From positions 78,883,884-78,943,883 of the forward strand of contig CM043944.1 in NCBI GenBank assembly GCA_014529385.2: 60,000 nt of DNA, in the 5' to 3' direction. Within the stretch, counting starts at the first letter, position 1; every line of letters begins with the position of its first letter. The notes below the pieces were generated by a model. It saw only the letters and a program-made list of their open reading frames with translations. It had not been told where the DNA came from and searched no databases. The position numbers and the translations under genes were made by a program. Positions 20,021-31,653 of this stretch are shown piece by piece. The stretch is from Adiantum capillus-veneris (taxonomy: Eukaryota > Streptophyta > Polypodiopsida > Polypodiales > Pteridaceae).

Positions 20021-20940
20021 TAAATCAATGAAAAGCTCAGTTTTTGCATACATAATTTTTGTCAAAGAGTCCCTAAAAGATCCTAATGTTTCATCAAATG
20101 TAAATGGTAGGAACCAAGAAGAGTTAGAGCTGTCTAATTTTCTAAATGGATTCCAAGATGTGTTCATAGATGATATCCCTATGGAATTACCTCCAAAACG
20201 AGGGGATGATGACCATCGAATTGAGCTCCGACCAGGAAGCTCATTGCCTAACAAGCCTCCTTATCGAGTTTCCCAAGCTCAACAAGAGGACATCATGAGG
20301 CAAGTACAAGAATTGGTAGACAAAAGGATGGTGAGGCCTAGCTCCTCTCCCTTTTGTTCTCCAGCCCTTTTAGTGCAAAAGAAAGATAATACATACCGCA
20401 TGTGTGTGGACTATCGAGCACTAAACCATATCTTGGGTAGAAGATCTGTTTGATAAGCTACAAGGCTCTACCTACTTGACCTTAAAAGTGGCTATCATCA
20501 AATAAGGATAGTGAATGAAGATATCCTAAAGACCGCGTTTCGTACAACGTTTGGTCTTTATGAATATCAAGTCATGCTTTTTGGCTTGACTAATACACCA
20601 ATCATGTTCAATATTTTAATGGAGAAAATCTTTAGACCCTAACGCATATTAACTGGAGTATTCTTTGATGATATCATCATCTACTCCAAGTCCTTGGAGG
20701 AACACAAGCAACATCTCCAGGTGATTTTTGCAAGCATTGAGGGAGAACAAGCTTTTTATCAATCAAAAGAAAAGCAAATTTTTCCTTCAAGAGATTCAAT
20801 ACTTAGGTCATATTATCTCTCAGGATGGTATCTGTATGGATCCATCAAAGTTGGAGGTAATAAAAGCATGGCCTAATCCAAGTAATCTACATGAGCTAAG
20901 AAGCTTTATTAGTATGTGTGCATATTATAGACACTTCATA
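20021..20940 (+). pseudogene. pol: Reverse transcriptase of chromovirus A (broken)
   Basis: Motifs in order: [64 protein letters not shown], then after a small deletion (about 25-30 bp compared with copy B) [21 protein letters not shown] and [15 protein letters not shown], where FFDD corresponds to the catalytic YxDD. The frame is interrupted near 20430-20454 and again before 20728. It would copy element RNA into DNA; this copy cannot. Confidence 0.88.
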
Positions 20941-21475
20941 GCAAAATTCTCTCAAATAACAGTACCATTACATAACTTAACAAAGAAGAACATTAAGTAC
21001 TCATGGACTGCTAAGGAGAAAAATGCTTTTGAAAAGCACAAAGAGAATCATACCTCCCAACCAGTCCTTATGCTATTAGATCTCTCAAAGCCATTTGAGG
21101 TCCAATGTGATGCTTGTGGTGATTGCCTTGGAGCAGTCTTGCTTCAAGAAGGGCATGCCATAGCATATGAGAGTCGAAGGCTCAATGCTGATGAACGAGT
21201 TTTGAGCATATGTGAAAAAAATCTTTTAGCTGTTCTACATGCCCTAGACACATGGAAGCACTATCTATTGGGGACTCTATTTATTTTACGAACAGACCAC
21301 CAAAGTCACAAGTACTTCATGACGCAAACTAAGCTTTCCGACAAACCAATGAGGTGGACAAATTTTCTTTCGCACTTTTATTTTCATATTGCTCACATTG
21401 TTGGTAAGCACAATCAAGTGGCCGGTGCACTTTCACGACGACCAAAAGTTAATGCGGTGTCTGTAGCAACTCACA
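20941..21475 (+). pseudogene. pol: RNase H of chromovirus A
   Basis: Within the long open frame 20728-21939. Characteristic sequence is KPFEVQCDACGDCLGAVLLQ, then AIAYESRRLNADERV, HALDTWKHYLLGTLF and LRTDHQSHKYF. This is the gypsy RNase H with its first catalytic Asp in QCDAC and the TDHQS box (normally TDHQSLKY, here SHKY). It ends at VAGALSRRPK, the tether to the integrase. Reading frame intact here. Confidence 0.88.
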
Positions 21476-21890
21476 ATGATCTATCTTCTATGATAGATGA
21501 GTATGCTACTGACCCTGACTTTAAAGACATAATGTCAACCCTTGCTAAGAAACCATTCACCTTGCAGGATGGTTATCTTCTCCATTGCAATAATCTATGT
21601 GTTACCAACTCCCTTTGTGAGAAAGTTATGTATGAATCCCAGGCTCCTCCCTATGCGGGGCATAAAGGCATTCAACCTACTCTTGGAGGAGTAGATACGT
21701 ACTTTTATTGGGCCACCATGAAAATAGATATACAAGAGTATGTTTCAAAATGTGTGGTATGCCAAAAGACTAAGTATGATAGAGGGAAGCAACCTAGATT
21801 ACTCCAGCCATTGCCAATCCCTAATTCACCATGGGAGAGTATATCCATGGATTTTATCTTTGGATTACCCAAGTCTATCCATGGGAATAC
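21476..21890 (+). pseudogene. pol: Integrase N-terminal zinc finger and start of core, chromovirus A (truncated)
   Basis: Contains the HHCC zinc-binding region (AGHKGIQPTLGGVDTYFYW, then YVSKCVVCQKTK) and the start of the catalytic core (SMDFIFGLPKSIHGN). Homology with copy B stops at 21890. The rest of the core, with the second Asp and the Glu, is gone: about 400 bp of copy B has no counterpart. Beyond lies truncated copia DNA. Confidence 0.88.
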
Positions 21891-22032
21891 CCAAGTGCAT
21901 GTTTTGTCGGCTTTTGGGTCTGACATGGTGACATGGTGATACCTTAGTGCCATATGCATCCTCATCAGGAACCATCTGACTATGCATCACCATGTTAGCA
22001 TCATCTAGCAAAGACATATCTGCTAAGAATGA

Positions 22033-22926
22033 CTACAAAACCAAAAAATCAGCACCATTGCAATCACACACAGCTGTCTGAAGAACACTATCATCCTCAA
22101 ACATATGAGACATATCATAGAATAATGCATCAGTCTCTGACTCAACTGATGACTGACCAAGCTGTGCATCCCGAGAGATTCCATTTTCTATGTGAACATC
22201 ACCACAAGACAAATGCACAACCTGCTCTCCATGCAATACATCCACAAGGGAGACACACCTCATCTCTCGCTCCAAACATGGCTGCAAATACACAGAGACT
22301 ACACCGCCTCCTGTGTCAAAAATATGCAAAGGGTATACCAGGCCACTCCTAGCACCTCTAGCTATCACCAATGATCCCCTATGCATCTAAAATGACCACT
22401 CTCCAAGCAGTACACAATGTCCACTACTCTGCAACAACTGATGCACTAAAATGAGACTCTAGCTGAGTCTTGGTACATAACGTACATCTTGTAGCGTAAG
22501 CAATGCACCGCTAGGTAAAGACATGCATACATCTCCGGCACCCTCTATGTCATATGCTGACCCATCAGCAAACTGCACACAACTAAGTATCCCACTAGAG
22601 AAAGAGAAAAACAAATCACGAGGTGTGACGTGAAAAACTACATGCTCGTCTAGTAGAAAACGCGTAGACAATGTGCTATCCCAAGACACAAAGTAGTCTG
22701 AAGACAAGCTAGACTCAAAAGTGAAATGCTCGTCACATGCATACTCTCTAGCATATGTCCTCATAGTAGCGCCATGCATCTGCCTCTTCTGCTGCCTCAT
22801 ACACCTGAAGCAATGGCGCCTAATATGCGCATCATGGCCACAATGCAAACATGTCACGCGATCGTGAACAAGAAACACCTCTAACCTGAAGTGTCTCCAT
22901 ATCCATGCCAAAACTATGGCACACAA
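22033..22926 (-). pseudogene. Copia Gag zinc knuckle, protease and pre-integrase region (broken)
   Basis: The frame 22459-22926 contains CLHCGHDAHIRRHC, an intact CX2CX4HX4C zinc knuckle. It continues into a protease-like region with VSWDSTLSTRF, where copia proteases normally have WxxDSGASxH, so the catalytic triplet reads DST. QFADGSAYDIEGAGDV and LQDVRYVPRLS are the usual downstream copia protease motifs. After a break, 22033-22386 continues with a Gag-pre-integrase-like segment (VIARGARSGLVYPLHI). The integrase proper is absent. Position relative to the LTR on the right fits minus-strand orientation. Confidence 0.7.
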
Positions 22927-24639
22927 TGCTCGAGATCACAATACTCTCCCACCCAAGAGCAAACCATTGTCTTGAGCAAAGAAGGTGAGCAAATAGTCAA
23001 GCTCACTAGCCTCTGCAATAGGCATACATATCTGGCAAAATTTTGGCAGTCTCCTCGGTAACTGGAGCAAAAAACTCAATAGTAAATCAGAATGGAGACA
23101 ACAACAAATGCCCAAATGGCCAATCCAAGAATGTACTCGTCCAGAATCACCTCACAAAGCATACACAAAGCCAAACCGCTCTAGCCGATCAACGGCACCA
23201 CAAATGACATACATATGTGAGTGACAAACTGCTACCAAAATGTGTCAATGAATGAACAATGTGCCAAAAAATGGTAGCATACACAACCTGTGTAAAAGTG
23301 GGAGTCAAAACTCAACCACTATCAAGAGTAACAAGAATTGTACTTGTAGAGTAACACAAGCCCGTGTATGGCTGAAGAATATGGCTGCAAATCATCCCTA
23401 AAACAACCCCAAATTCAGCTCTCAAATAGCTGAAAAAACAAGTCACAATTGTGCCGCAAATTAGCTTACAATTGAGCCATACATAGGCACCTGCAAAGAG
23501 GGAACATGCTTGTAAACCTGTCAATGTGAGAGCTAAGCTCGATCACAAACTATGGCGAGTAAACTCCAGCCACTATCCCACAAACGCATATACAAAGCAA
23601 AATATCAAGACACCTACTGTGTCAAAACCAGTATTATGCAAGCCAAAACAATGAAGAAGATGTCCTCAATTGCAAATGGCAACACATGTGGGGTACTAGA
23701 CTCAACTTGTAACCGAGAGTCAAAGCTGGAAGCTCCAAATGGCCGAGCACTCACAAATCAAGACCAAAAGTGCAGAGCAAAACATGCTCGCGATGCACCA
23801 CCCAAAAGGGAGAACACCACACACAAATCCTGAGTGCTACGAGCAATTGCAATCTCAATCGCACTAACGATGCGCATAAAACTGCTGCAAAATGTTGCCA
23901 GACTTTCATCAACAAAACGACTACAAAACCAGTAACCAAAGTCATTGCACACTCAAAACAATGAGCAACCAAAGTGCATCAAACCGCACTCCAAATGCAT
24001 TAACCAATCTCCACACTTTGCATACATCATTGCAAACACCTGCAAATCTAATACAAAAATACTTGCTCTACCTGTGACTGGCCAAAAACATGCTCGAGAC
24101 ACATTGCCGAGCTCAAGCTGCAATCACATTAGTCTCCTTGAGTATCAAACCACATGAGGCATACATCATATCCTCCCACCTGTGAGAAAACTTGCAGCCA
24201 ATACCACTCTTACATCCGAGAGCAAACCATGTGTGGAATCCTCGACACACACAATAAGTAGCTGTTGCAGCAAAAAAATTAGAGATCAAAATCAATCCAA
24301 ATGGACATCACCATTGCATTCGAAGTGTTCCAAAACCCCAGGTTACACCCTAACTTTGCATAAATCGCATTCCGTATGCAAAAGTTATGTAAAAAAAATT
24401 GTTTTGGAGCCCGAAAAATGATATGCGAAAATAAAAATCTGCATTCTTCCTGCAAGTATGGCTGCAAAAAGGCATACATACTTAAAATACATCCTCCTCT
24501 CGAGCTTGGGAATGTCCCTCAAGCTTCCATGAGCACAGATCTGGTGGTTGCTCACCAATCTCAAGCTTCCACTGAAAACGAGCTTACCATAGCCGAAAGC
24601 TTACTTCTCTGTAAGCACTTCATCTGTCGGAAAGCCAAA
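22927..24639 (-). other. A/C-rich stretch, no recognisable gene
   Basis: About 1.7 kb between the knuckle and the primer-binding site of the truncated copia element. It should hold the first part of Gag, but no frame over about 93 residues and no Gag motif is visible. Words such as ACATGCTCG, GAGCAAACCAT and TGCAAACACC recur, so it may be a degenerate repeat or heavily mutated Gag plus leader. Confidence 0.4.
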
Positions 24640-24653
24640 GCTCTAATACTAAT

Positions 24654-24704
24654 TGTGAAGGAATGGATCGTAGATGTGCATGTGTGCAGTGAAGATGGAG
24701 AGAG

Positions 24705-24777
<73 letters not shown>

Positions 24778-24930
24778 TGTGGGGTGGAGCTCCCAAATCT
24801 CACTGTATGAGCACAGTGTGAGAATCAGTGAGAGCTCCTTATTCTTTGTATGTATAAAGAATAACGAGATAAATGTGGGCGGTCGGACACAGGCAAAGCG
24901 CACGATGAGGCACATTGCCTTTACCTAACA
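24654..24930 (-). repeat. 5' LTR of the truncated copia element, 277 bp
   Basis: On the minus strand it starts TGTTAGGTAAAGG and ends CCTTCACA, directly followed by a primer-binding site with two mismatches (TAGTATTAGAGC at 24651-24640). It contains the (GA)n array 24707-24775. TTGAA (24931-24935) would be one TSD copy; its partner was lost in the deletion. Confidence 0.65.
24707..24775. repeat. (GA)n microsatellite, about 69 bp
   Basis: Nearly pure GA array inside the copia LTR. Arg/Glu and Ser/Leu frames over it are artefacts. Confidence 0.97.
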
Positions 24931-25573
24931 TTGAAATCATAGAGGGAAGACCTAAAAGTCCCTTGCTACTTAAAGTACATGGGAAGATCTTCACTGCGGA
25001 TGAATATAGCCGTGACTTACAAGAATCTTTCCAAAAGATTAAGGAGGCTATATCCATCTCTCAACAAAGGCAAAAGCTGTTGTTGACAAGCATATAAGGG
25101 CCTTAACCTTTAAAGAAAATGATTGGGTCTTACTTAAGTTTCCCAAGACTTGATTGAGGCAAACGACGGACAAAAATCCTACAGGCCATCAAAAGTATTA
25201 TGCTAAATTAGAAAAAAGATACTATGGTCCTTTTCAAATCTTGAAGTCAATCAATGAGATGGCTTATCAACTCAAACTGCCCAACCATTGGCTCATACAC
25301 AATGCTTTTCATGTGAGCCTACTTAAGCCCTTCAAAGGAGAGCCACCAAGTGAACCAATTATTGAAGACCCTCTCAAAATCAAAGACCAAGAATAGGTGC
25401 TACAACCCGAAGATATCCTCCGGCATGAAGACAAGGTACTACGACATGGTAAGATTATCCAACGATATATTATTTTCAAAAATTATCCTTTTGAAGATGC
25501 TAGATGGATGCAATGAATACCGGTTAAGGATAGTATGAACCTTGTCAATGCTTACAATGCTACACTAGAGTAA
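24931..25573 (+). pseudogene. pol: Integrase C-terminus and chromodomain of chromovirus A
   Basis: Resumes after the copia insert with EIIEGRPKSPLLLKVHGKIF. It continues through QESFQKIKEAISISQQRQK (integrase C-terminal helix), GPFQILKSINEMAYQLKLP (the GPFxIxxxIxxxAYxL GPY/F-like module) and HNAFHVSLLKPF, and ends in a chromodomain-like segment: LRHEDKVLRHGKI, then NYPFEDARWMQ. Stops and shifts break it into frames 24915-25097, 25154-25396 and beyond. It ends NAYNATLE with TAA at 25571-25573, identical to copy B's end. The chromodomain places the family in the chromovirus lineage and is thought to steer insertion toward marked chromatin. Confidence 0.88.
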
Positions 25574-25930
25574 GAAAATGTACATGTTTCTTTTAATGAT
25601 CAATTTTTTTTGTCTTATAAGGCTAATTCTCTTTTTATTGTGCACAAATTTAAATAGTATGCATGTTTAGAATTGTGTTTATGATGATGATGTCTCTCAA
25701 ACACCAAGTAGAATTCGTCACTCTACTTTGGGAGAATGAAATTGACTAAAGAGTAGACATGCTTGCGACAGCTATGTCTCCCAAGCACCAAATGGATTAG
25801 TCATCCATCTTGGAACGATGTCGTAGGGTAAAAAAGGATCCTCTACCCGCTAAGAACATCGACTAATGACTAAGGCTTTATCTCTTTTGCCTCATAGTCA
25901 AGGACGACTATGATTTCAAGGAAGAGCTAA
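25574..25930 (+). other. 3' untranslated region and polypurine tract of chromovirus A
   Basis: About 357 bp between the pol stop and the right LTR. The matching stretch of copy B is 30653-31011. The purine-rich AAGGAAGAGC (25918-25927), just before the LTR start TGTCAT, is the polypurine tract. Confidence 0.7.
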
Positions 25931-27492
25931 TGTCATAAAATTTAATATTTAACTATACCCAAATGATTTCTCATATTAAGCTGATCACTTAATGTGAGAG
26001 AATAAACGAGAATAAGAGTATAGATATGTGCTTTAGATGCATCTCAGCACGGGACCAAAGGTAATAGGTCCAAACAGGAGATGGTCTATCAAAGAGCAAT
26101 GCTAATGGAGCTTAAAAGACCTTAGGGTTAGCTTCATTAAAGACCTCCAATAGTTAATGTGAAAATCCTTAGACCTTAGGTAAGCTAGGGGTGTACTTGA
26201 GATGCAAGCCCGGCCCAAGCTTGAGGTACTTGATGACTGAGAAGCTTGAGGTGCTTGATGACTGAGATGCTTGAAGTGCTTGTCGTGCTTGAGATGCTAG
26301 GATTGTACTTGACGTGGGAACCCGGCCCAAGCTTGAGGGGCTTAAGGGCTGAGCTTGTGGTGGGAACCAGTGGGCCCAAGGTTGAGGAGCTTGAGGTGTC
26401 AAAAAGTCAACAAGTATCTCTACAAGTAGGGGCATGAGAGAGAACACACACACCCTCACACAAGGCAAGCCTAGACCAAGGAGGCAACAAGGACACATGT
26501 CAAGCTCCTCTCCATGTTACCCTCATAAGGTGCCTAGAGCCTATTGATTGGCCTCTCAAGGGGTCCAATGAGAAATTAGTTTATTTAATTAGTTTTTAAA
26601 GCATTATCCAAGCTCTCTCCCTCAAAGGGGTAAGAAGGACACTTGTCCTAATGCTACCCTTGTTGCTTGATATGCACTAAGCATGTGATTGTCTAGGCTT
26701 GAGGAGATCCAATCAGGTGCAAGCTAGTGCTAGAAGAGGGGGTCGACCAAAGCAAGGAGGGGGACTAGCTTGGGGGTATACTCTTGTATACACACATACA
26801 CACACCCTCATTGTGGATGTGCAAAGTGCAAGAGCTCCATCTCCTTCTCCAAGCTTGTAGAGAAGTTGAGAGCCTACACCAACACTCTTGGCTATAAAAT
26901 GCAAATCCAACCAAGAGCCATGCTCCAATGCTTAAGCTTGCCATCTTATCCATCTTCATTACTATGCTATTATGTATGCTAAAGCAAGAAAACTGATGAT
27001 AAGTGAGGAACTATTTCTTTCTTCTATGAATGTTTCTTCTTCCTCTTACCTATCCTCATTCCTTGCTAGCTCTCTCCACCTTTGAAGGTGTTTGAGGCCT
27101 TGGGATTGAGGCCGGGGATGGTTAATGTTTTTTACAAAGTCTATGTTATGCTCGTGATGCATGAAGCTTTTCGTCTTCATTGCATCACCTAGGTCACAAG
27201 GAACACAAAGATTGTATTGTACCAAGCCTCTCTTGATGGGAGAATCTATAATACAAGAGCCTATTGGAGGGGGAACATTCTCCACATAAATCCGGTCCTC
27301 AAGTGTTGTCAAGTTCTTTAAACTCTCTCTCTTGCAAAAGTATTTTTCATGCCAAGTTAATTAAGTATTATGGTTATGTTGCTTCCGCTAATTAAAGTCA
27401 CCCTTTATTTTCTCAAAGTAGCCTCACAAAAATGCTCAATCTGATTCTCCTAATTCCTCTATTCTCAAAGTTCATAGGCCATTTCCATTACA
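25931..27492 (+). repeat. Right (3') LTR of chromovirus A, 1562 bp
   Basis: Starts TGTCATAAAATTT, ends CCATTACA, followed by TSD CTATC. It aligns throughout with 16571-18133, with scattered substitutions and a different copy number of the CTTGAGGTGCTTG units (26215-26410). Confidence 0.93.
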
Positions 27493-29028
27493 CTATCTCA
27501 AAAGGAAAAGTTTTTGCCACCTTGGGACCCTACCTGGTTCAAAATCACTCACAAGCAAAGGTTTTTATGGGTCCTGGACAAAGTGAGGAGCAAGATGCAC
27601 CGATAGGAGTATGTGCTCCTCCCCTTTTAAAGCAGGGTCAAAATCACTCACAAGCAAAGGTTCCATGGACAAAGTGAGGAGCAAGATGCATCAATAGGAG
27701 TATGTGCTCCTCCCCTTCCAAACCAGGGTGAAGGTGATTAATTTGTTTGTGATCTCGTACATGTCTTTTATTGGTCCGCTCCTAAAATTGCTAAATGCAA
27801 CTGGGAGGAACTGTTAAAGCGGTGAAAAGATTCCTATGAAAAAATAACACCAAAGATTTGTTAACCTGGTAGTGGGCCAAATGGGAGTATGCTGCTAGAC
27901 CAAAGAAGCAAGGAGAGATTGGGATCCTCAACCTTGCAGTATATGTAGAGGCCGAGTTTTCCAAATTTCTGATCTCAATCGCAAACCAATAGCAGGAATT
28001 GGCCATCATGACAAGGGATATGATAGACAAGGTGAAGCTCTTTCCTCATGGTGGCCCATGGGCTCGAGTTGGGGATTCACGATAAGTTGGTGGCACCTCA
28101 AAGGACTAACTTGAGATTAGATGGCACCATGGGCGAGCTAGTACAGAAATATACTAGCCAGATATTTCAAAACTCCATAACACACTGGTCCCCTTGGTTC
28201 TCAAAAGTGGAAAGTGAGCTATTGAATCCCTTTTTGAGAGAAATTGCCAAAAATGTCAATAACAAATGACTTCGACATCTAGCCCAAGTTTGGGATGGCA
28301 ACTACACGAGATAGAAAGAAGTAGACCAATTGGCTACCCAATTTCATCTCAAAAGACTGCTCATCAACAACAACATAGAAGATTTTGAAAATGTTTTGAT
28401 GCCTATTTGCAAGGCGGATTTCAAATGGAAAGCATGGCAGTGGCCTAAGAACAAAAAATTCTCTAAACCTCAAACCAAGGAAATCTACTTCAACCTATTG
28501 CTCAAAAAAAATTGGTTCTCCCCCCTCAATGAGTAGTAACATTTAAGACCCTCAGTGGCCCCAAGCGATGAAGATATTCCTATGGAAGATGCTATGGGGG
28601 GGCACATTCCGACCAGCACTAAGAACTTGTGAGAGGGATTGGCTAGGTGCTCATGATGCAAAGTGGCAAGTGAAGATCCTCCTCACTTGTTCAAGGACTA
28701 CTTGACAATAAGCGGCCTTGCAAGCAAAATTTGCAAATGGATACAAAAGACCTGTAGAATCAAGAATGATCTACTCCTAGGAGGGAAGATTATTAATAAC
28801 AAAGCTCTTTTGATCTACACTCAAATTGTTGGCTTTTGGTATTTCAGACAAATCTGGAGGACTAGGAATTGGTGCGTCTTCAAAAATGACTTCTCAACAG
28901 CTAGCTTCATTGAGATTATCCAAGAAAGTAGGGAAGTGATCATCACTTTTGGAAAAAGGAAGAACTTTGGCGAGTGGAATCAAACAATCCAAGCCATCAC
29001 AATCACAACTAGATAACACCACAAAAGA
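27493..29028 (+). pseudogene. L1-type LINE ORF2, C-terminal block
   Basis: The LINE resumes after chromovirus A. The region shows WAKWEYAARPKKQGEIGILN, the W-x-x-V-C-x-P-K-x-x-G-G-L-G-I box after the reverse transcriptase domain in plant L1 proteins. Further on, 28663-29016 gives FWYFRQIWRTRNWCVF, the conserved IWxxRNxxxF motif near the ORF2 C-terminus. Stops and shifts are frequent. A 99/93-bp tandem duplication (27539-27730) disrupts it early on. The final codon of the last frame is followed by TAA at 29014-29016, and the 3' tail is cut at 29028 by chromovirus B. Confidence 0.8.
27539..27730. repeat. Tandem duplication of about 99 bp in the LINE
   Basis: TCAAAATCACTCACAAGCAA starts units at 27539 and 27638. 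Both continue through GGACAAAGTGAGGAGCAAG and TAGGAGTATGTGCTCCTCCC. The second unit is about 6 bp shorter. Confidence 0.85.
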
Positions 29029-30652
29029 TGTAATGGAATTGGCCTATTTAATTTGAGAGTAGCGGAAATTAATGAGAGTACTTTTGAGAAATGACTTTGT
29101 GAGCATAGCCGGTGAACATAATTGAAGGTAGCAACATAATCATAACAATTAGTTAACTTGGCATGAACAATACTTTTGCAAAAGAGAGAATTTTGAGAAC
29201 ATGACAACAGTTGAGGACCGGATTTATGTGGAGCCGGTTCCCCCTCCAATAAACATTTGTATTATGATTTCTCCCATTAAGAGAGACTTGTTACAATACA
29301 ATCTTTCTCCCATTAAGAGAGACTTGTATTATGATTTCTCCCATTAAGAGAGACTTGTTACAATACAATCTTTGTGTTCCTTGTGACCTAGGTGATGCAA
29401 TGAAGATGGAAAGCTTCATGCATCACAAACATAACATAAACTTGAAGAAAGCTTTAACTATCCCAAGCCTCAGTCCCAAGACCTCAAACAACTTCGAAGG
29501 TGGAGAGAGCTAGCAGGGAATGAGGGTAGGGAAGAGGAAGAAGAAACATTTCGTAGGAGAAAGAATTAGTTCCTCACTTATCATAACTCTTGTTGCTAGC
29601 ATACATAATAGCATAGTAATGAAGAAGAAGGAGATGGCAAGCTTAAGCATTGAAGCATGGCTCTTGGTTGGATTTGCACTCCATATCCAAGAGTGTTGGT
29701 GTAGGCTCTCAACCTCTACTTGCTTGGAGAAGGAGAGGGAGCTCTTGCACTTTGCATAGCACACAATGAGAGGGTTTGTGAGTGTGTATGGGTGAGTATA
29801 CCCCCTAAGCAACCCCCCTCCTTGCTAGGTCGACCCCCTCTCTAGCTCATCATTGAAGCTCATTGGCTCATGCCAAGCCTAGCCAATCACAAGCTTGAGC
29901 CATATCTAGCAATAGGTGTAGTCTTGGGACAAGTGCCCCCCTTTACCCTTTGAGAGAGAGGACTTGATAAATGCAAAAACAATTAGATAATTGTTGTAAA
30001 TTATCATTGGACCCTTTTTAATCCTAACGAATAGAGTTCAAGCACCTCATGGAGGTAACATGAGTAGGGGCTTGTCATGTGTCCATGTTGCCTCTTTAAG
30101 GTTGGGCTTTCCTTGAGAGTGTGTGTGTGTGTGTGTGTGTGTTCTCTCTAGCCCCTAAGAAAAGGGCTCGCCCCCCTCTTTGTAGGGATCTTTTTGACCT
30201 TTGGTGCTCAAGCACCTTAGTCATCAAGCATGACTAAGCAATTGGACTAGGGGTGTTCCCACAAGCATCTCAGGCAAGCATGTCAAAGAACCTCAAGCAC
30301 CTTAATCATGCAGCAGGTCAAGTACCTCAAGCACCTTAATCAAGCACCTCAAGCTTGGGCCGGGTTTCCACCTCAAGCTCAGACCTAGCTTACCTAAGGT
30401 CAAAGGACTTTTACACACATTATTGGAGGTCTTTAATGAAGCTAACCCTAAGGTCTTATGCTCCATTGGTTAGCCTTGCTCTTTGCTAGACCATCTCTCA
30501 TTAGGGCCCCTTTACTATTGGCCCCGTGTTGAGATAGATCTATAAGCACATATCTATATCTTAACACTTGTTCCCATTCATTCTCCCACATTAAGTGATC
30601 AATTTAATATGAGAAAATCATTTGGGTTTGTTAGATTTTAGATTTTATGACA
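29029..30652 (-). repeat. 3' LTR of chromovirus B, 1624 bp
   Basis: Plus-strand sequence runs TGTAATGG to TTATGACA. It is 78 bp longer than the other LTR (1546 bp once the copia insert and one TSD copy are removed). The excess lies at about 29266-29365, where a TTTCTCCCATTAAGAGAGAC unit occurs three times instead of once. A (GT)n tract lies at 30119-30141. Confidence 0.93.
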
Positions 30653-31011
30653 TTACCTCTCTCTTGAAATCATAGTCGTCCTCGACTATGAGGTAGAAGA
30701 GATAAAGCCTTAGTCATTAGTCAATTTTACTTAGCGGGTAGAGGATCCCTTTTTACCCTACGACATCTTTCCAAGATGGATGACTAATCCATTTGGTGCT
30801 TGGGAGACATAGCTGCCGCAAGCATGTCTGCTCTTTAGTCCATTTCATTCTCCCAAAGTAGAGTGACAAATTCTACTTGGTGTTTGTGAGACGTCGTCAT
30901 CACAAACATGATTCTAAGCATGCATACTAGTTAAATTTGTGCACAATTAAAAAGAGGACTAGTCTTATAAGACAAAAACATGAGTCATTTAAAAGAAATT
31001 TGTACATTTGC
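30653..31011 (-). other. 3' untranslated region and polypurine tract of chromovirus B
   Basis: On the minus strand AAGAGAGAGGTAA ends directly before the LTR start TGTCATAAAATC; it is the polypurine tract (30653-30665). The rest is non-coding. Confidence 0.75.
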
Positions 31012-31653
31012 TTACTCTAATGTAGCATTGTAAGCATTGACAAGGTTCATACTATCCTTAAGCTGTATTCCTTGCATCCATCTAGCATCTTCAAAAGGAT
31101 AATTTTTGAACTTAATAAGATACCGTCGGATAATCTTACCATGTCGTAGTACCTTGTCTTCATGCCAAAGGACAGCTTTGGGTTGTAGCACCTCTTCTTG
31201 GTCTTCAACTTCGGGAGGGTCTTCAATAATTGGTTCAGTTGGTGGCTCTCCTTTGTAGGGCTTAAGTAGGATTACATGAAAGGCATTGTGTATGAGCCAA
31301 TGGTTGGGAAACTTGAGTTGATAAGCCATCTCATTGATGGGCTTCAAGATTTGGAAAGGACCACAGTATCTTTTTGCTAGTTTAGCATAATACTTTTGAT
31401 GGCCCGTAGGATTTTTGCCCGTCGTTTGCCTTAATCGAGCCTTAGGAAACTTGAGTAAGACCCAATCATTTTCTTTGAACATTAAGGCTCTTCTGTGCTT
31501 ATCAGCAGCAGCTTTTTGCCTTTGTTGAGAGATGGATATAGCCTCCCTAATCTTTTGAAAAGATTCTTGTAGGTCACGGCTATACTCATCGGCGGCGAAG
31601 ATCTTCCCATGTACTTTGAGCAGCAAGGGACTTTTAGGTCTCCCCTCAATGAT
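31012..31653 (-). pseudogene. pol: Integrase C-terminus and chromodomain of chromovirus B
   Basis: The open frame 31012-31626 is in the same frame as the upstream integrase and separated from it only by one TAG (minus-strand stop just before IIEGRPKSP). It contains EEYSRDLQESFQKI-like helices (DEYSRDLQESFQKIREAI), GPFQILKPINEMAYQLKFP, HNAFHVILLKPYKGEPP, then an acidic linker and the chromodomain WHEDKVLRHGKI, RYLIKFKNYPFEDARWM, ending NAYNATLE. The aromatic and YP residues of a chromodomain (normally VKWKGYPxxxATWE) are recognisable. It would tether the integration complex to chromatin. Confidence 0.9.

Larger units (their letters stand above)
21891..24930 (-). mobile_element. Truncated Ty1/copia element nested in chromovirus A
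   Basis: A minus-strand copia element with its 5' LTR (24654-24930), a decayed initiator-Met primer-binding site (24640-24651), a long non-coding or decayed stretch, and Gag-protease sequence (about 22033-22926). Integrase, reverse transcriptase, RNase H and the 3' LTR are missing. The right edge falls in the chromovirus integrase at a point where copy B reads smoothly (before EIIEGRPKS). The left edge abuts integrase about 400 bp upstream of that point, so a later deletion removed the copia 3' half together with the integrase core. Confidence 0.75.
16571..27492 (+). mobile_element. Ty3/gypsy chromovirus, copy A (10.9 kb)
   Basis: LTRs at 16571-18133 and 25931-27492, flanked by a perfect TSD CTATC (16566-16570 and 27493-27497). 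Order inside is Gag, protease remnant, reverse transcriptase, RNase H, integrase and chromodomain, the gypsy order. It belongs to the same family as copy B (29029-43307, opposite strand): LTRs and proteins are clearly homologous throughout. Copy A is far more decayed, with a deletion removing the zinc knuckle and protease active site, small deletions in the reverse transcriptase, and a truncated copia element in place of the integrase core. It is inserted in the LINE. Confidence 0.93.

Noticed and set aside
29510-29812. Short reading frames repeated at 29510-29812, 36608-36910 and 26713-26982, which look like a conserved protein family
   Set aside because: They fall inside the LTRs of chromoviruses A and B. 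The similarity reflects LTR homology, not protein conservation.
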